Origin: Aliivibrio salmonicida LFI1238
GTDB taxonomy: Bacteria; Pseudomonadota; Gammaproteobacteria; Enterobacterales; Vibrionaceae
Length of the DNA stretch: 64,000 bases
Direction of reading: 5' to 3'
Assembly: GCF_000196495.1 (NCBI RefSeq)
Contig: NC_011312.1
Span: 2,232,001-2,296,000, forward strand
Shown here: positions 53,201 through 62,245 of the stretch, piece after piece
Numbering within the stretch: the first letter of the stretch is position 1
Layout of the letters: each line of letters opens with the position of its first letter
Notes under the pieces: generated by a model
The model's database searches: none
Told to the model about the DNA's origin: nothing
What the model saw: only the letters and a program-made list of their open reading frames with translations
Position numbers and translations under genes: made by a program

Positions 53201-55408
53201 ATGATGGGTTTTTCTCTTATAAAAAGTCATTTTGTGAATAGTCGTCAGCTTTTTCGTCAGTACTGGGCCAATAAAACCATTAATTACAGTGTTCGTGTAT
53301 TACTTGCCTTAATCGGTGCAGTGATCCCTTGCTGGTATCTTGGTGAAAATACCGCGATCACCCCATTAATTTTAGGGATTATTGCTGCTGCACTTGCTGA
53401 AACCGAAGACAAATTATCGGGACGATTAAAAGCACTTTTCTTTACGTTTATTTGCTTTGCTATTGCAGCGTTCTCTATTGAACTTTTATTTGATACTCCG
53501 ATACTTTTTGCGATTGGTTTATTCTTATCCACCATCAGCTTTATTATGCTTGGGGCTTTAGGTCCACGTTACGCCAGTATCGCTTTTGGATCATTACTCA
53601 TCGCTATTTACACCATGTTAGGTGCCGATCAAAGCCCTAATTTATGGTATCAACCGACCCTATTGCTCGGTGGTGCCGCTTGGTATTATTCCATCTCTTT
53701 GACGTGGCAAATATTCTGGCCGTTGCAACCAGTTCAACAAAATTTAGCGACCGTCTTTGAAACCATGGCTACGTATTTAAACAATAAAAGTGAACTCTTT
53801 CACCCTGTCACTAATTTAACACCTCAACCTTATCGCCTCCAAGAAGCCAAAAATAATGCGCAAATGGTAACGGCATTAAACAACAGCAAAACGTCATTAT
53901 TAACCCGAGCTAAACGTGGTCATGTTGTTGGGGCAAGCGATCGATTCTTAAAAATTTATTTCATTGCACAAGACATTCATGAGCGAGTTAGCTCAAGTCA
54001 TTATCGTTACCAAGACTTAGCAAATACATTTAATCGCAGTGACATTCTTTTTCGCTTTAAGCATCTTCTTCACAACCAATCTTTAGCCTGTGAGGAAGTG
54101 GCTCGTTGCTTATCGTTAGGTTTGCCTTATCAACACGCACAAACTTCTATTTTCGCCTTGGATGAGTTACAACAATCGCTGCTTGCATTAAAAGAACAAC
54201 ATCGACCGGAGTGGCGATTGTCGTTAATTCAATTGGATTATTTATTTAATAACCTTGCAACCGTTGAACGTCAATTTGCCAATATCAGTAACCCTGAACG
54301 TGCATGTTTAGAAAATGAAGATGACACAGTTCTGTCAGACCAAGGCGCTCATACTCCAAAAGCAATGTGGCAACGACTGAGGGCGAATCTTACACCCGAC
54401 TCCATGCTTTTTCGTCACGCGATACGTATGGCGATTGCCCTAACTGCGGGTTATGGCATTATTCAAGCATTCAATTTAAATCATGGGTATTGGATTTTAT
54501 TAACCACATTGTTTGTCTGCCAACCAAACTACAGCGCAACAAAAGAAAAACTGGTCGCTCGTATTGCTGGTACGCTAATTGGTTTAGTTGTCGGTACGTT
54601 ACTACTGGTTCTCTTTCCTTCAATCGACAGCCAATTAGTCTTGATGGTTATTGCGGGCGTGCTTTTCTTTGCATTTAGATTAGCGAATTACGGGTTTGCC
54701 ACTGCCTTTATCACGATCTTAGTCTTATTCTGCTTTAACCAATTAGGTGAAGGCTATGCGGTGATACTTCCGCGTCTTGGTGATACGATCGTAGGGTGTG
54801 CATTAGCAGTAGTTGCGGTTACTTACATACTTCCAGATTGGCAGTCAAAACGCTTGCATAAAGTCATGGCAGACACGGTAACAGCACATCAAGATTACCT
54901 CTCAAATATCATTGCCCAATACCGCGCAGGGAAGAAAGACTCACTTCAATATCGTCTTTCTCGCCGCCAAGCACACAATAATGAGGCCGCTTTAAGCTCT
55001 GCTATCAGTAACATGCTCATTGAACCCGGAAAATACCAAACCGCGGTGGATGAATCATTCCGATTTCTTTGTTTATGTCATGCGATGCTCAGCTATATTT
55101 CGGCTTTAGGTGCTCACCGAACTCGTTTAAAGGATGAAGAAACACATCAATTAGTTGCAGAGTCTCACCGTATTATTCATTCTCATTTGAACCAAATTCA
55201 ATGCCAATTAAACAATAAAGAATTTAACGTTGAGAATAATATTCGTAACGAGGAAGGGATTGAAAAACGTCTTTCAGAATGGCGTGATGAAGATGAAAAC
55301 TCAGTCAGAATGGTCTTACAGCAGCTTCATTTAATCCACCAAATATTACCTGAAATGCATTCTTTGTCAGAAATATTAAGCACCCCAAGTAAACCTGAGT
55401 CAAAATAA
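53201..55408 (+). CDS. yccS: FUSC-family inner-membrane protein YccS
   Basis: A YccS-type transporter-like protein of about 735 residues, with two blocks of transmembrane helices (VRVLLALIGAVIPCWYLGEN onward, and IRMAIALTAGYGIIQAFNLNHGYWILLTTLFVCQPNYSATKEKLVARIAGTLIGLVVGTLL) and soluble regions after each. The YASIAFGSLLIAIYTMLGAD segment is nearly the same as in E. coli YccS. Function is unproven; relatives are aromatic-acid efflux pumps. The open frame reaches back to 53009 inside helD; I chose 53201 (ATGATG) because the homologous region starts shortly after. The exact start is uncertain. Confidence 0.83.
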   Translation: MMGFSLIKSHFVNSRQLFRQYWANKTINYSVRVLLALIGAVIPCWYLGENTAITPLILGIIAAALAETEDKLSGRLKALFFTFICFAIAAFSIELLFDTPILFAIGLFLSTISFIMLGALGPRYASIAFGSLLIAIYTMLGADQSPNLWYQPTLLLGGAAWYYSISLTWQIFWPLQPVQQNLATVFETMATYLNNKSELFHPVTNLTPQPYRLQEAKNNAQMVTALNNSKTSLLTRAKRGHVVGASDRFLKIYFIAQDIHERVSSSHYRYQDLANTFNRSDILFRFKHLLHNQSLACEEVARCLSLGLPYQHAQTSIFALDELQQSLLALKEQHRPEWRLSLIQLDYLFNNLATVERQFANISNPERACLENEDDTVLSDQGAHTPKAMWQRLRANLTPDSMLFRHAIRMAIALTAGYGIIQAFNLNHGYWILLTTLFVCQPNYSATKEKLVARIAGTLIGLVVGTLLLVLFPSIDSQLVLMVIAGVLFFAFRLANYGFATAFITILVLFCFNQLGEGYAVILPRLGDTIVGCALAVVAVTYILPDWQSKRLHKVMADTVTAHQDYLSNIIAQYRAGKKDSLQYRLSRRQAHNNEAALSSAISNMLIEPGKYQTAVDESFRFLCLCHAMLSYISALGAHRTRLKDEETHQLVAESHRIIHSHLNQIQCQLNNKEFNVENNIRNEEGIEKRLSEWRDEDENSVRMVLQQLHLIHQILPEMHSLSEILSTPSKPESK

Positions 55409-55423
55409 ATGGTTCTAAAGTAA

Positions 55424-55458
55424 AAATGGCAATAAGCGTACGGTCTTATTGCCATCTT
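55424..55458. terminator. Terminator between yccS and nspC
   Basis: Perfect 11-bp stem ATGGCAATAAG (55426-55436) with CTTATTGCCAT (55445-55455), 8-nt loop; convergent genes. Confidence 0.85.
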
Positions 55459-55474
55459 ATCTGTCTGTTATTCT

Positions 55475-56620
55475 TTAACTTATCGTCCACTGAGATAACG
55501 AACGTTTAAAATCAGAATAATCAAACTCGTTCAGTTTATCTATTTTTCCAGAGCGTCTTTCACAATAAACCGATGGCATTTTTAAACGATTAAACCAGTT
55601 TAATTTCACCATGGTATAACCTGCACTGTCTAATAAGTGCAATTTTTGTCCTATCTGTAATGGTTGTTCAAATTGAGTTTCACAAAATTGATCCCCCGCT
55701 AAACAAGAACATGAACCGATAATGTATTCATATTGACCTTGCTCTGAGGCTTCTAGTATCGAGGCGGGTTCATTATAAATTAATGTATCTAAGCGATGCG
55801 CTTCTGTTGCTGAATCAACAATGGCTGTTTTTTTACCATTTTCAACAATATCCACCACACTAACAACCAAATCGGCCGTTTTTGTAATAATGGCCTCACC
55901 CGGCTCTAAATACAGCTGCACTTTGTGTTTATCAGAAAAAGCTTTTAATACTGTTGCGAGCTTATCAACATCATAATCTGGCCATGTAAAGAAAACGCCT
56001 CCCCCCAGACTTACCCATTCAAGAGTATCTAAATAAGTACCAAATCGAACTGAGATGGCATCAAGGAGTGACGAAAATGCGTCTACACTTTTATTCTCAC
56101 AATTCATGTGAAACATCACACCATTGATATACTCAAATACATTGGTATCAAGGCGATCCGCTTGAACACCTAAGCGAGAAAACTCACGGGCTGGATTGGC
56201 CAGATCTTGTCCTGCATAGCTAACACCAGGATTTAACCTAAGACCGACAGACACTTTGCCTTCAACTAAATGTCGATAAGCAGTCAACTGAGATTGCGAA
56301 TTAAAGATCAATTTATTACAAATTTCGATGACTTCTTTCACATCGTCTTCACTGTAACCCACACTGTAAGCGTGTGTCTCACCACCAAACGTTTCGTGCC
56401 CCAGTCTCACTTCATAAGGTCCACTGCTTGTTGTACCGTCTAAATACGGTTTAATCAGATCAAAAACACCCCATGTTGAAAAACATTTAAGTGCCAACAC
56501 AAGCTTAACGCCTGATTGTTCTTTTAATCGTTTTGCCACTTCAAGATTCGCGATTAACTTCGCTTCATCAATCATAAAATAAGGCGTTTTCAATTCACTT
56601 TTTTTTAATTGATCTGTCAT
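55475..56620 (-). CDS. nspC: Carboxynorspermidine decarboxylase
   Basis: A 381-residue PLP enzyme (alanine-racemase-like fold) that decarboxylates carboxynorspermidine to norspermidine, the last step of the Vibrio pathway. The PLP lysine is Lys45 (VLALKCFSTWGVFD), and the ornithine-decarboxylase-type active-site loop IIGSCSCLAGDQFC and LDSAGYTMVKLNWFN are present. It is very similar by eye to V. cholerae NspC. The ATG at 56620 gives MTDQLKKSELKTPYFMI; in-frame ATGs at 56629 and 56656 are alternatives. It is the third gene of the operon. Confidence 0.95.
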   Translation of the reverse strand: MTDQLKKSELKTPYFMIDEAKLIANLEVAKRLKEQSGVKLVLALKCFSTWGVFDLIKPYLDGTTSSGPYEVRLGHETFGGETHAYSVGYSEDDVKEVIEICNKLIFNSQSQLTAYRHLVEGKVSVGLRLNPGVSYAGQDLANPAREFSRLGVQADRLDTNVFEYINGVMFHMNCENKSVDAFSSLLDAISVRFGTYLDTLEWVSLGGGVFFTWPDYDVDKLATVLKAFSDKHKVQLYLEPGEAIITKTADLVVSVVDIVENGKKTAIVDSATEAHRLDTLIYNEPASILEASEQGQYEYIIGSCSCLAGDQFCETQFEQPLQIGQKLHLLDSAGYTMVKLNWFNRLKMPSVYCERRSGKIDKLNEFDYSDFKRSLSQWTIS

Positions 56621-56694
56621 GATACTCATCTCTGCACATCGAATAAACCGATGCAATTTTTCAAAGAATCACACCGATTATTATCGTATTTCTA

Positions 56695-57939
56695 TTATTT
56701 TAAAATATTAATCGTTGGCTGTTTTGGTGTGAGTTCTTGAACATGCCAATCTAAACCAATTTGAGGCATTGTTTCTAGGAATGGATCCGGATTTAACTGC
56801 TCCATATTAAACACACCAGCCGCAGCCCACTCACCACGGAAATACTGTAAAGCGGCGGTGATAGCGGGAACCCCTGTTGTGTATGAAATAGCCTGATGCT
56901 CTACGTCTTTGTACGCCACTTCATGATCGGCGTTGTTATAAATGAACACACTACGCTCTTTACTGTCTTTCTTACCTTGTACCCACGTTCCTATGCACGT
57001 TAGTCCCGTGTAACCCGGGGCAAGAGAGGTTGGATCAGGTAACAATGCTTTTAGGACATGCAAAGGCTGAACGACAGTTCCATCATGCAATGTCAGTGGC
57101 TCTGGGCTTAATAGACCAATATCGCGCATACAATTAAAGTAGTTCAAGTAGGTATCACCAAAACCCATCCAGAATTCAATTCGTTTAGCAGGAATAAACT
57201 CTTTCATTGAACGTACTTCATCATGCGCCATTGAATACACTTTATGGGTGCCACAATGTGGAAAATCAAACTCTAACATACGGGTATGGCAAGGCACTTG
57301 TCTCCACTCTTCGTTTTCCCAATAGAAAGAATCCCCTTGGATTTCTAGCATATTCGTTTCTGGATCGAAGTTAGTCGCAAACTTTTTACCATGATCGCCA
57401 TTGTTAATATCCATGACATCAATCGTGTCGATCTCATCAAACAGATGCTTAACCGCGTAAGCCGCAAATACACTCACTACACCCGGATCAAAACCGGCAC
57501 CTAAAATACCCGTAATGCCCGCTTCTTTAAATTTTTCACGGTAACCCCATTGCCAGTCATACGCTTCTGGTACTTGCTGCCCTTTTGAACATAAATCCAC
57601 AGCAACTGAGGTATCTAAATAAGAGACTTTCGCTTGATAACACGCTTCCATAATCGCGATATTAACCCATGGAGGACCTGCATTAATAACCAGATCAGGT
57701 TGAACGTCATTAATAAGGGTAATTAGAGCCTCAACGTCATCGGCGTTCACTGATTTTGCTTCTAACTTTTTTGTCGGATCTTTTAGGTTATTTTTTCCCT
57801 TAATTGACTCGATGATTTTTTCGCACTTTTCAATGGTACGAGAAGCAATCGTGATATCACCCAGCGTGTCATTATTTTGCGCCGCTTTATGGGCAATAAC
57901 CCACCCAACACCACCTGCGCCAATTTGTAAAATAGACAT
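56695..57939 (-). CDS. Carboxynorspermidine dehydrogenase (saccharopine dehydrogenase-like)
   Basis: A 414-residue NAD(P)H enzyme that condenses diaminopropane with aspartate semialdehyde and reduces the Schiff base to carboxynorspermidine. The N-terminal Rossmann motif is ILQIGAGGVGWVIAHKAA; later stretches VINAGPPWVNIAIMEACYQAKVSYLDTS and GAGFDPGVVSVFAAYAVKHLFDEIDTIDVMD are typical of the family. It corresponds to the V. cholerae gene between the aminotransferase-decarboxylase gene and nspC. It starts 2 nt after the upstream gene. Confidence 0.92.
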   Translation of the reverse strand: MSILQIGAGGVGWVIAHKAAQNNDTLGDITIASRTIEKCEKIIESIKGKNNLKDPTKKLEAKSVNADDVEALITLINDVQPDLVINAGPPWVNIAIMEACYQAKVSYLDTSVAVDLCSKGQQVPEAYDWQWGYREKFKEAGITGILGAGFDPGVVSVFAAYAVKHLFDEIDTIDVMDINNGDHGKKFATNFDPETNMLEIQGDSFYWENEEWRQVPCHTRMLEFDFPHCGTHKVYSMAHDEVRSMKEFIPAKRIEFWMGFGDTYLNYFNCMRDIGLLSPEPLTLHDGTVVQPLHVLKALLPDPTSLAPGYTGLTCIGTWVQGKKDSKERSVFIYNNADHEVAYKDVEHQAISYTTGVPAITAALQYFRGEWAAAGVFNMEQLNPDPFLETMPQIGLDWHVQELTPKQPTINILK

Positions 57940-57941
57940 AA

Positions 57942-60845
57942 TTATTTACCCTTATTTGATAGTTCTACGGCCAACGTATTAATTTTTTCCAGCAAAGATT
58001 CAAAATCAGACATCTTTAAACATGGATTAAGTATGGTTAATTTCAATGCGGTTTTATCACCCACAATCGTTTCCCCGAGAATGGCAACACCTCGAGTTAA
58101 CGCTTCAATCCTTACGTTCTGATTAAGACAATTAAGACGTTCAATGTCATGATTAACGACACGAAATAGGACGGTTGATAATGCAGGTTGAGCAAGTAAT
58201 TCAAAGCATTCATTTTGTTTGATTAAGCTTGCTACTCTTTGTGTTTGATCCAGCAAATGGTCATACATATCACCTAATACGTTAGGCCCCACATTCTGCA
58301 TCGTCATGAATATTTTTAATGCATCAAATCGACGAGTCGTTGCTATGGATTTATCGACTAAATTAGGAAGTTCATCATGCTCTCTATTTAAATAATCCGC
58401 ATGATGAAGTAAATATTTAAAAGCCGATTGATTCTTTAACAGCAAAGCCCCACAGCTAATGGTTTGATAAAATAGTTTATGAAAATCAACACTTAAAGAA
58501 TCAGCACGATCGATTCCATTTAAACGCTTTTTATGGCTACTGAGTATTAATGCCCCTCCATAAGCACCATCTACATGAAACCAAAGATCATGTTCTTGGG
58601 CGGTATCCGCTAATGCAGATAAATCATCGATAGCACCATGGTCGGTCGTCCCAGCGGTGCCAACAAGTACAAATGGGATCAATCCATTGGCTTTTAAATC
58701 GAAGATTGTCTTATTAAGATCTGCAATTTTTATGGTGCCATTATCATTTGTCTCAACACTGCACACCGCTTTTTCACCAAGCCCTAATAGAGACGCTGAT
58801 TTCTGTACCGTAAAGTGTGATTTGTTAGAGCATATAATACGCAGCTTATGTGCATATTCTGGAAGGCCTTGTTTTTGGATTGAGTGCTGGCTGATCATAT
58901 CCGCAATCCAGTCCCGAGCTAACAGTAGCCCCATGAGATTACTTTGTGTTCCACCACTGGTGAAAACGCCATCTGAGTCAGCACCTAATTGATATTTAGT
59001 ACAAACCCAATCAATGACTTTCTGTTCAACATACGTCGCTGAAGAAGCTTGATCCCATGAATCCATTGATTGATTTAGCGTTGCAATCATTACTTCAGCG
59101 GCAATCGCGGACATCAATGGCGGTGTATGCAGATGGGCAATACAGCTTGGGTGTTGAACAATAATTGAGTGCTTAGCAACAAGATCCGCCATATCATCAA
59201 TAACATCATTAATGGGTGCGTTATTTGTATCTAAATTCACCGCATAAATGGCTTTCTCTAGTTCTTTTGGATCTAAACCTGAATACGGGGCTGTCGTTTG
59301 CTCAAAAACAGCTTTCATTGCTTTTGTTGTGTGATTCATCACTTGAGAAAAAGTGTCACTTCCACATTTCCCAGTATGAAGAAAGTGAGACCTCCATTCT
59401 TCACGCACTTCATCACTCTCAATCGTGTCACTCACACCACCACAAGCAATCATCGCATCTTCAAGTACACGTAGAGCAAAATCAATTTGTTCAAAACTGA
59501 TAATAAGAGGGGGAAGAAAACGAATAACAGAACCATCACGTCCCCCTTTTTCAATCAGCAAACCACGCTCCAATGATGCCCTTTGAATCGCTAAAGTAAG
59601 AGCACCATCAGATTGAGGTTCATTAAATTTATTTTTACTGCCGTCTGGTTTTTGAATCTCAATACCTAGCATCAACCCTTTACCACGGACCTCTGCAATG
59701 CAATTAACGCGTTGTTGTAACGCCTCTAAACCTAAACGAAAATATTTACCCGCCACAGTGGCATGTTCTACCAAATTATCTCGCTCAATAATATCTAACG
59801 CTTTTGTCCCTGATACCATTGCTAACTGATTACCACGAAATGTTCCTGTATGCTCACCCGCTTTCCATGTATCGATGCTCTTATTAAACACCAACAGGGA
59901 CATTGGTAAACCGCCGCCAATGGCTTTTGATAAACATAAAATATCAGGAGAAACATTGGATTCTTCAAAAGCAAAGTTATAACCAGATTTACCAACACCA
60001 CATTGAATTTCATCTAATATGAGTAAGATCTCATGTTCATCACACAAGCGTCGTAACTCTTTCAACCAAAAAACTGGGGCAGGAACCACACCACCTTCAC
60101 CTTGAATGGGTTCGACAATCATCGCCGCCGGTTTCATAATCCCAGCTTCATCATCACTTAATAACCGTTCAATATATTGGATACTGGCTTTCGCACCATC
60201 ATCGCCACCAAGCCCAAAGGGACAGCGTAAATCATAAGGAAAGGGCATGAAATGAACATCAGACATCAATCCAGTGCGTCTAGATTTCGTTTCAAGATTA
60301 CCCATCATCCCCATCGTGCCATTTGTCATACCGTGATACGCCCCACGAAATGCAAACATCGTATTTCGTCCCGTTGTTTGCTTAGCCAGTTTTATGGCCG
60401 CTTCAACAGCGTCAGCACCTGATGGACCACAGAACTGAATTACGGCGTTTTCAGAAAAATAAGACGGTAAAAAACGTTTCACTTTTTGAATAAAGGTATT
60501 TTTAACTTCCGTTGTAATATCCAAAGTTTGATAAGGCAAACCTGAATCTAATTGATCTTTTAATGCTTGATTGATTTCAGGATGGTTGTAGCCTAGCGCC
60601 AGTGTTCCAGCTCCTGCCAAGCAATCTAAATAAAGTTGTCCGCGCGTGTCTTCAACTAACACACCAAACGCTTTTTTTATCGCTATTGGTAAACGTCTAG
60701 GATAAGAGCGAACCTCTGATTCATGTTCAGTTTGTTCGATTAGAGCTTTATCTGGTGTTAGATCATAGAGCTTATCTAAAATCGGAACCTGAAGTGAAAA
60801 TGCAGACGTAAGTATCGAGTTATCGACATTAAATACAGAACTCAT
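57942..60845 (-). CDS. Fused 2,4-diaminobutyrate aminotransferase-decarboxylase
   Basis: A 967-residue fusion making 1,3-diaminopropane from aspartate semialdehyde. The N-terminal half (to about 460) is a class III PLP aminotransferase: FCGPSGADAVEAAIKLAKQ; ILDEIQCGVGKSG; CLSKAIGGGLPMSL with the PLP lysine. The C-terminal half is a group II PLP decarboxylase: FTSGGTQSNLMGLLLARDW; WFHVDGAYGGALILSS; LSVDFHKLFYQ with the PLP lysine. The fusion is characteristic of Vibrio norspermidine operons. The ATG at 60845 is preceded by AAGG at suitable distance; the ATG at 60872 has none. It is preceded by a long, hairpin-rich 5' region. Confidence 0.93.
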   Translation of the reverse strand: MSSVFNVDNSILTSAFSLQVPILDKLYDLTPDKALIEQTEHESEVRSYPRRLPIAIKKAFGVLVEDTRGQLYLDCLAGAGTLALGYNHPEINQALKDQLDSGLPYQTLDITTEVKNTFIQKVKRFLPSYFSENAVIQFCGPSGADAVEAAIKLAKQTTGRNTMFAFRGAYHGMTNGTMGMMGNLETKSRRTGLMSDVHFMPFPYDLRCPFGLGGDDGAKASIQYIERLLSDDEAGIMKPAAMIVEPIQGEGGVVPAPVFWLKELRRLCDEHEILLILDEIQCGVGKSGYNFAFEESNVSPDILCLSKAIGGGLPMSLLVFNKSIDTWKAGEHTGTFRGNQLAMVSGTKALDIIERDNLVEHATVAGKYFRLGLEALQQRVNCIAEVRGKGLMLGIEIQKPDGSKNKFNEPQSDGALTLAIQRASLERGLLIEKGGRDGSVIRFLPPLIISFEQIDFALRVLEDAMIACGGVSDTIESDEVREEWRSHFLHTGKCGSDTFSQVMNHTTKAMKAVFEQTTAPYSGLDPKELEKAIYAVNLDTNNAPINDVIDDMADLVAKHSIIVQHPSCIAHLHTPPLMSAIAAEVMIATLNQSMDSWDQASSATYVEQKVIDWVCTKYQLGADSDGVFTSGGTQSNLMGLLLARDWIADMISQHSIQKQGLPEYAHKLRIICSNKSHFTVQKSASLLGLGEKAVCSVETNDNGTIKIADLNKTIFDLKANGLIPFVLVGTAGTTDHGAIDDLSALADTAQEHDLWFHVDGAYGGALILSSHKKRLNGIDRADSLSVDFHKLFYQTISCGALLLKNQSAFKYLLHHADYLNREHDELPNLVDKSIATTRRFDALKIFMTMQNVGPNVLGDMYDHLLDQTQRVASLIKQNECFELLAQPALSTVLFRVVNHDIERLNCLNQNVRIEALTRGVAILGETIVGDKTALKLTILNPCLKMSDFESLLEKINTLAVELSNKGK

Positions 60846-61110
60846 TGTTGTTACCTTGAAATATGTTTTCAAACCTCTTTGTTTTTAACGCATAACAAAA
60901 CACCCCGAAAAACAGGATATAGAGAGCGAAAAATAAAAGTGGCACAGCAAAGTATCCCAATGACTTACTAATAAGTCGGGATCTTAATATCACAGGAGTG
61001 ATTAAATGCTTTAAGCTAAATCAAGGTTCAGTAATGCTACCGTTTTCAACAACAGGGCATGTTGGAAGAATTGAGCTGATTGGAGTATATAATTTGAATG
61101 TGTACATGTT
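60846..61110 (-). promoter_or_regulatory. Long untranslated stretch between the hairpin region and the norspermidine operon
   Basis: About 265 bp with no frame of coding character other than the small ORF at 61021-61107. No terminator with a clear T run was found between the hairpin region and the start codon, so the two could be on one transcript. Confidence 0.4.
61021..61107 (-). CDS. Possible 28-codon leader ORF
   Basis: ATG at 61107 to TGA at 61021-61023, encoding MYTFKLYTPISSILPTCPVV followed by eight more residues. It begins right after the last hairpin of the structured region. The upstream GGGAAA is 14 nt away and partly within a stem, so the ribosome-binding site is weak. It could be a leader peptide or chance. 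Confidence 0.25.
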   Translation of the reverse strand: MYTFKLYTPISSILPTCPVVENGSITEP

Positions 61111-61250
61111 GGGTTTCCCGTTTATATGGCACCGTTGCCACTAGTATCCCTTCTATCAGTAAAGTTTTACTGATACCTACCTTACGTAATGTCACCAGCT
61201 TTAATGGTCATTACGCGTTTCCCCCAGAACTTACCCCGAGATTGTGAAGA
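61111..61250 (-). promoter_or_regulatory. Hairpin-rich candidate leader RNA upstream of the norspermidine operon
   Basis: Read on the minus strand, this segment contains four successive hairpins. One has 7-bp outer arms 61209-61215/61085+100 (that is 61185-61191) with an inner ACC/GGT helix. One has perfect 10-bp arms 61154-61163/61166-61175. One is a 4-bp tetraloop stem at 61128-61139. The last is GGGAAACCC at 61111-61119. G-rich single strands (GGGGTAAG, GGGGGAAACG) precede them. The density of paired segments and purine-rich joints looks like a structured regulatory RNA. I could not match it to a riboswitch class that I know. Confidence 0.45.
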
Positions 61251-61434
61251 AAAATACCATATCCATTCATAACATGACAATTCTTTTTTATAACATTATT
61301 ATCATTAATGTGAAATAACCGCTTATTTACCATTACGTTAAGAACAAGCTGATAAATAATCTAACACTCACCTCCACCAAACAGTATGTATTGTTGTTGA
61401 TAGTGAATTTCATATTCATATACTGCAGACGTTA

Positions 61435-61462
61435 AAAAGCCCGACCATTTCTGATCGGGCTT
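61435..61462 (-). terminator. Terminator of the tRNA operon
   Basis: AAGCCCGA (61439-61446) pairs with TCGGGCTT (61455-61462); on the minus strand it is followed by TTTTT. It lies just after the last tRNA-Gly. Confidence 0.92.
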
Positions 61463-61470
61463 ATTAATTT

Positions 61471-61546
61471 TGGAGCGACACACGAGGCTCGAACTCGTGA
61501 CCTCAACCTTGGCAAGGTTGCGCTCTACCAGCTGAGCTAGTGTCGC
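61471..61546 (-). tRNA. tRNA-Gly (GCC), copy 1
   Basis: 76 nt including encoded CCA. The cloverleaf is read on the minus strand; anticodon GCC is complementary to 61511-61513. Base-identical to the second copy at 61776-61851. Last gene of the tRNA operon. Confidence 0.97.
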
Positions 61547-61580
61547 ATGCTATATCTTTCGATATAGACATTTAAATAGA

Positions 61581-61667
61581 TGGTGCCCCGGGCCGGACTT
61601 GAACCGGCACAGCGCGAACGCCGAGGGATTTTAAATCCCTTGTGTCTACCAATTCCACCACCAGGGC
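61581..61667 (-). tRNA. tRNA-Leu (UAA)
   Basis: 87 nt including encoded CCA, with the long variable arm of leucine tRNAs (CGGCGTTCGCGCTG). Acceptor GCCCTGG pairs with CCGGGGC (one G-U). The anticodon loop centre is TTTAAAA, giving TAA. Confidence 0.96.
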
Positions 61668-61775
61668 ACGCAATTCTTTATTGCGATGCACCCAACCAAT
61701 GTGCTTTATAAATAAAGCGGGTTAGACACCATCTTAAACAGTCTGCCAATGTTACTTGACTGCTTGTACAAAATT

Positions 61776-61851
61776 TGGAGCGACACACGAGGCTCGAACT
61801 CGTGACCTCAACCTTGGCAAGGTTGCGCTCTACCAGCTGAGCTAGTGTCGC
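61776..61851 (-). tRNA. tRNA-Gly (GCC), copy 2
   Basis: 76 nt including encoded CCA; anticodon GCC complementary to 61816-61818. Identical to the copy at 61471-61546. Confidence 0.97.
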
Positions 61852-61854
61852 AAA

Positions 61855-61928
61855 TGGAGGCGCGTCCCGGAGTCGAACCGAGCTCCACGGATTTGCAATC
61901 CGCTGCATAGCCACTCTGCCAACACGCC
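61855..61928 (-). tRNA. tRNA-Cys (GCA)
   Basis: 74 nt including encoded CCA; acceptor GGCGTGT pairs with ACGCGCC; anticodon GCA complementary to 61894-61896. First gene of the tRNA operon. Confidence 0.97.
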
Positions 61929-61980
61929 ATTCCAGCCCTCAAAGACTTAACCAATTACTTAGTTGCCTTCCTCTTGGGTA

Positions 61981-62016
61981 CGGGATGCATTCTACTGATT
62001 CAGCATCTGTAGTCAA
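61981..62016 (-). promoter_or_regulatory. Promoter of the tRNA operon with GC-rich discriminator
   Basis: On the minus strand: -35 TTGACT (62011-62016), 16-bp spacer, -10 TAGAAT (61989-61994), then GCATCCCG. The GC-rich discriminator is typical of stable-RNA promoters under stringent control. It lies about 55 bp upstream of tRNA-Cys. The rest of the 61929-62245 gap is AT-rich and holds only this promoter and the pgsA terminator. Confidence 0.8.
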
Positions 62017-62202
62017 CACTATTTTTCTATTTTTGTTCCGTTTGAATAAAATGCGATCAAAATGAATATAAAACACACTAAAAATGCAGTATTCAAACAA
62101 ATTAAGATAAGATAACTGTAGAAAATAAGAATAAAACAAACTAAAAACTAAGAATAAAAAGCAGCAATATCAAAACTCTATACTTTATTTTGTTATAAAT
62201 AC

Positions 62203-62227
62203 AAAAAAAGCGAACCTAAGTTCGCTT
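62203..62227 (-). terminator. Terminator after pgsA
   Basis: GCGAAC (62210-62215) pairs with GTTCGC (62220-62225), 4-nt loop; on the minus strand it is followed by seven T residues. Confidence 0.93.
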
Positions 62228-62245
62228 CTTCATCTCAATCACTGA

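Noticed and set aside
61111..61250. Match of the norspermidine upstream region to known riboswitches (c-di-GMP-I, glycine, lysine, TPP, FMN, cobalamin, guanidine)
   Set aside because: None of the conserved core sequences I remember for these classes could be placed in the hairpin joints.
61678..61914. Open frame of 78 codons across the tRNA cluster
   Set aside because: It covers tRNA-Gly and tRNA-Cys sequence; the tRNA cloverleaves explain the region.
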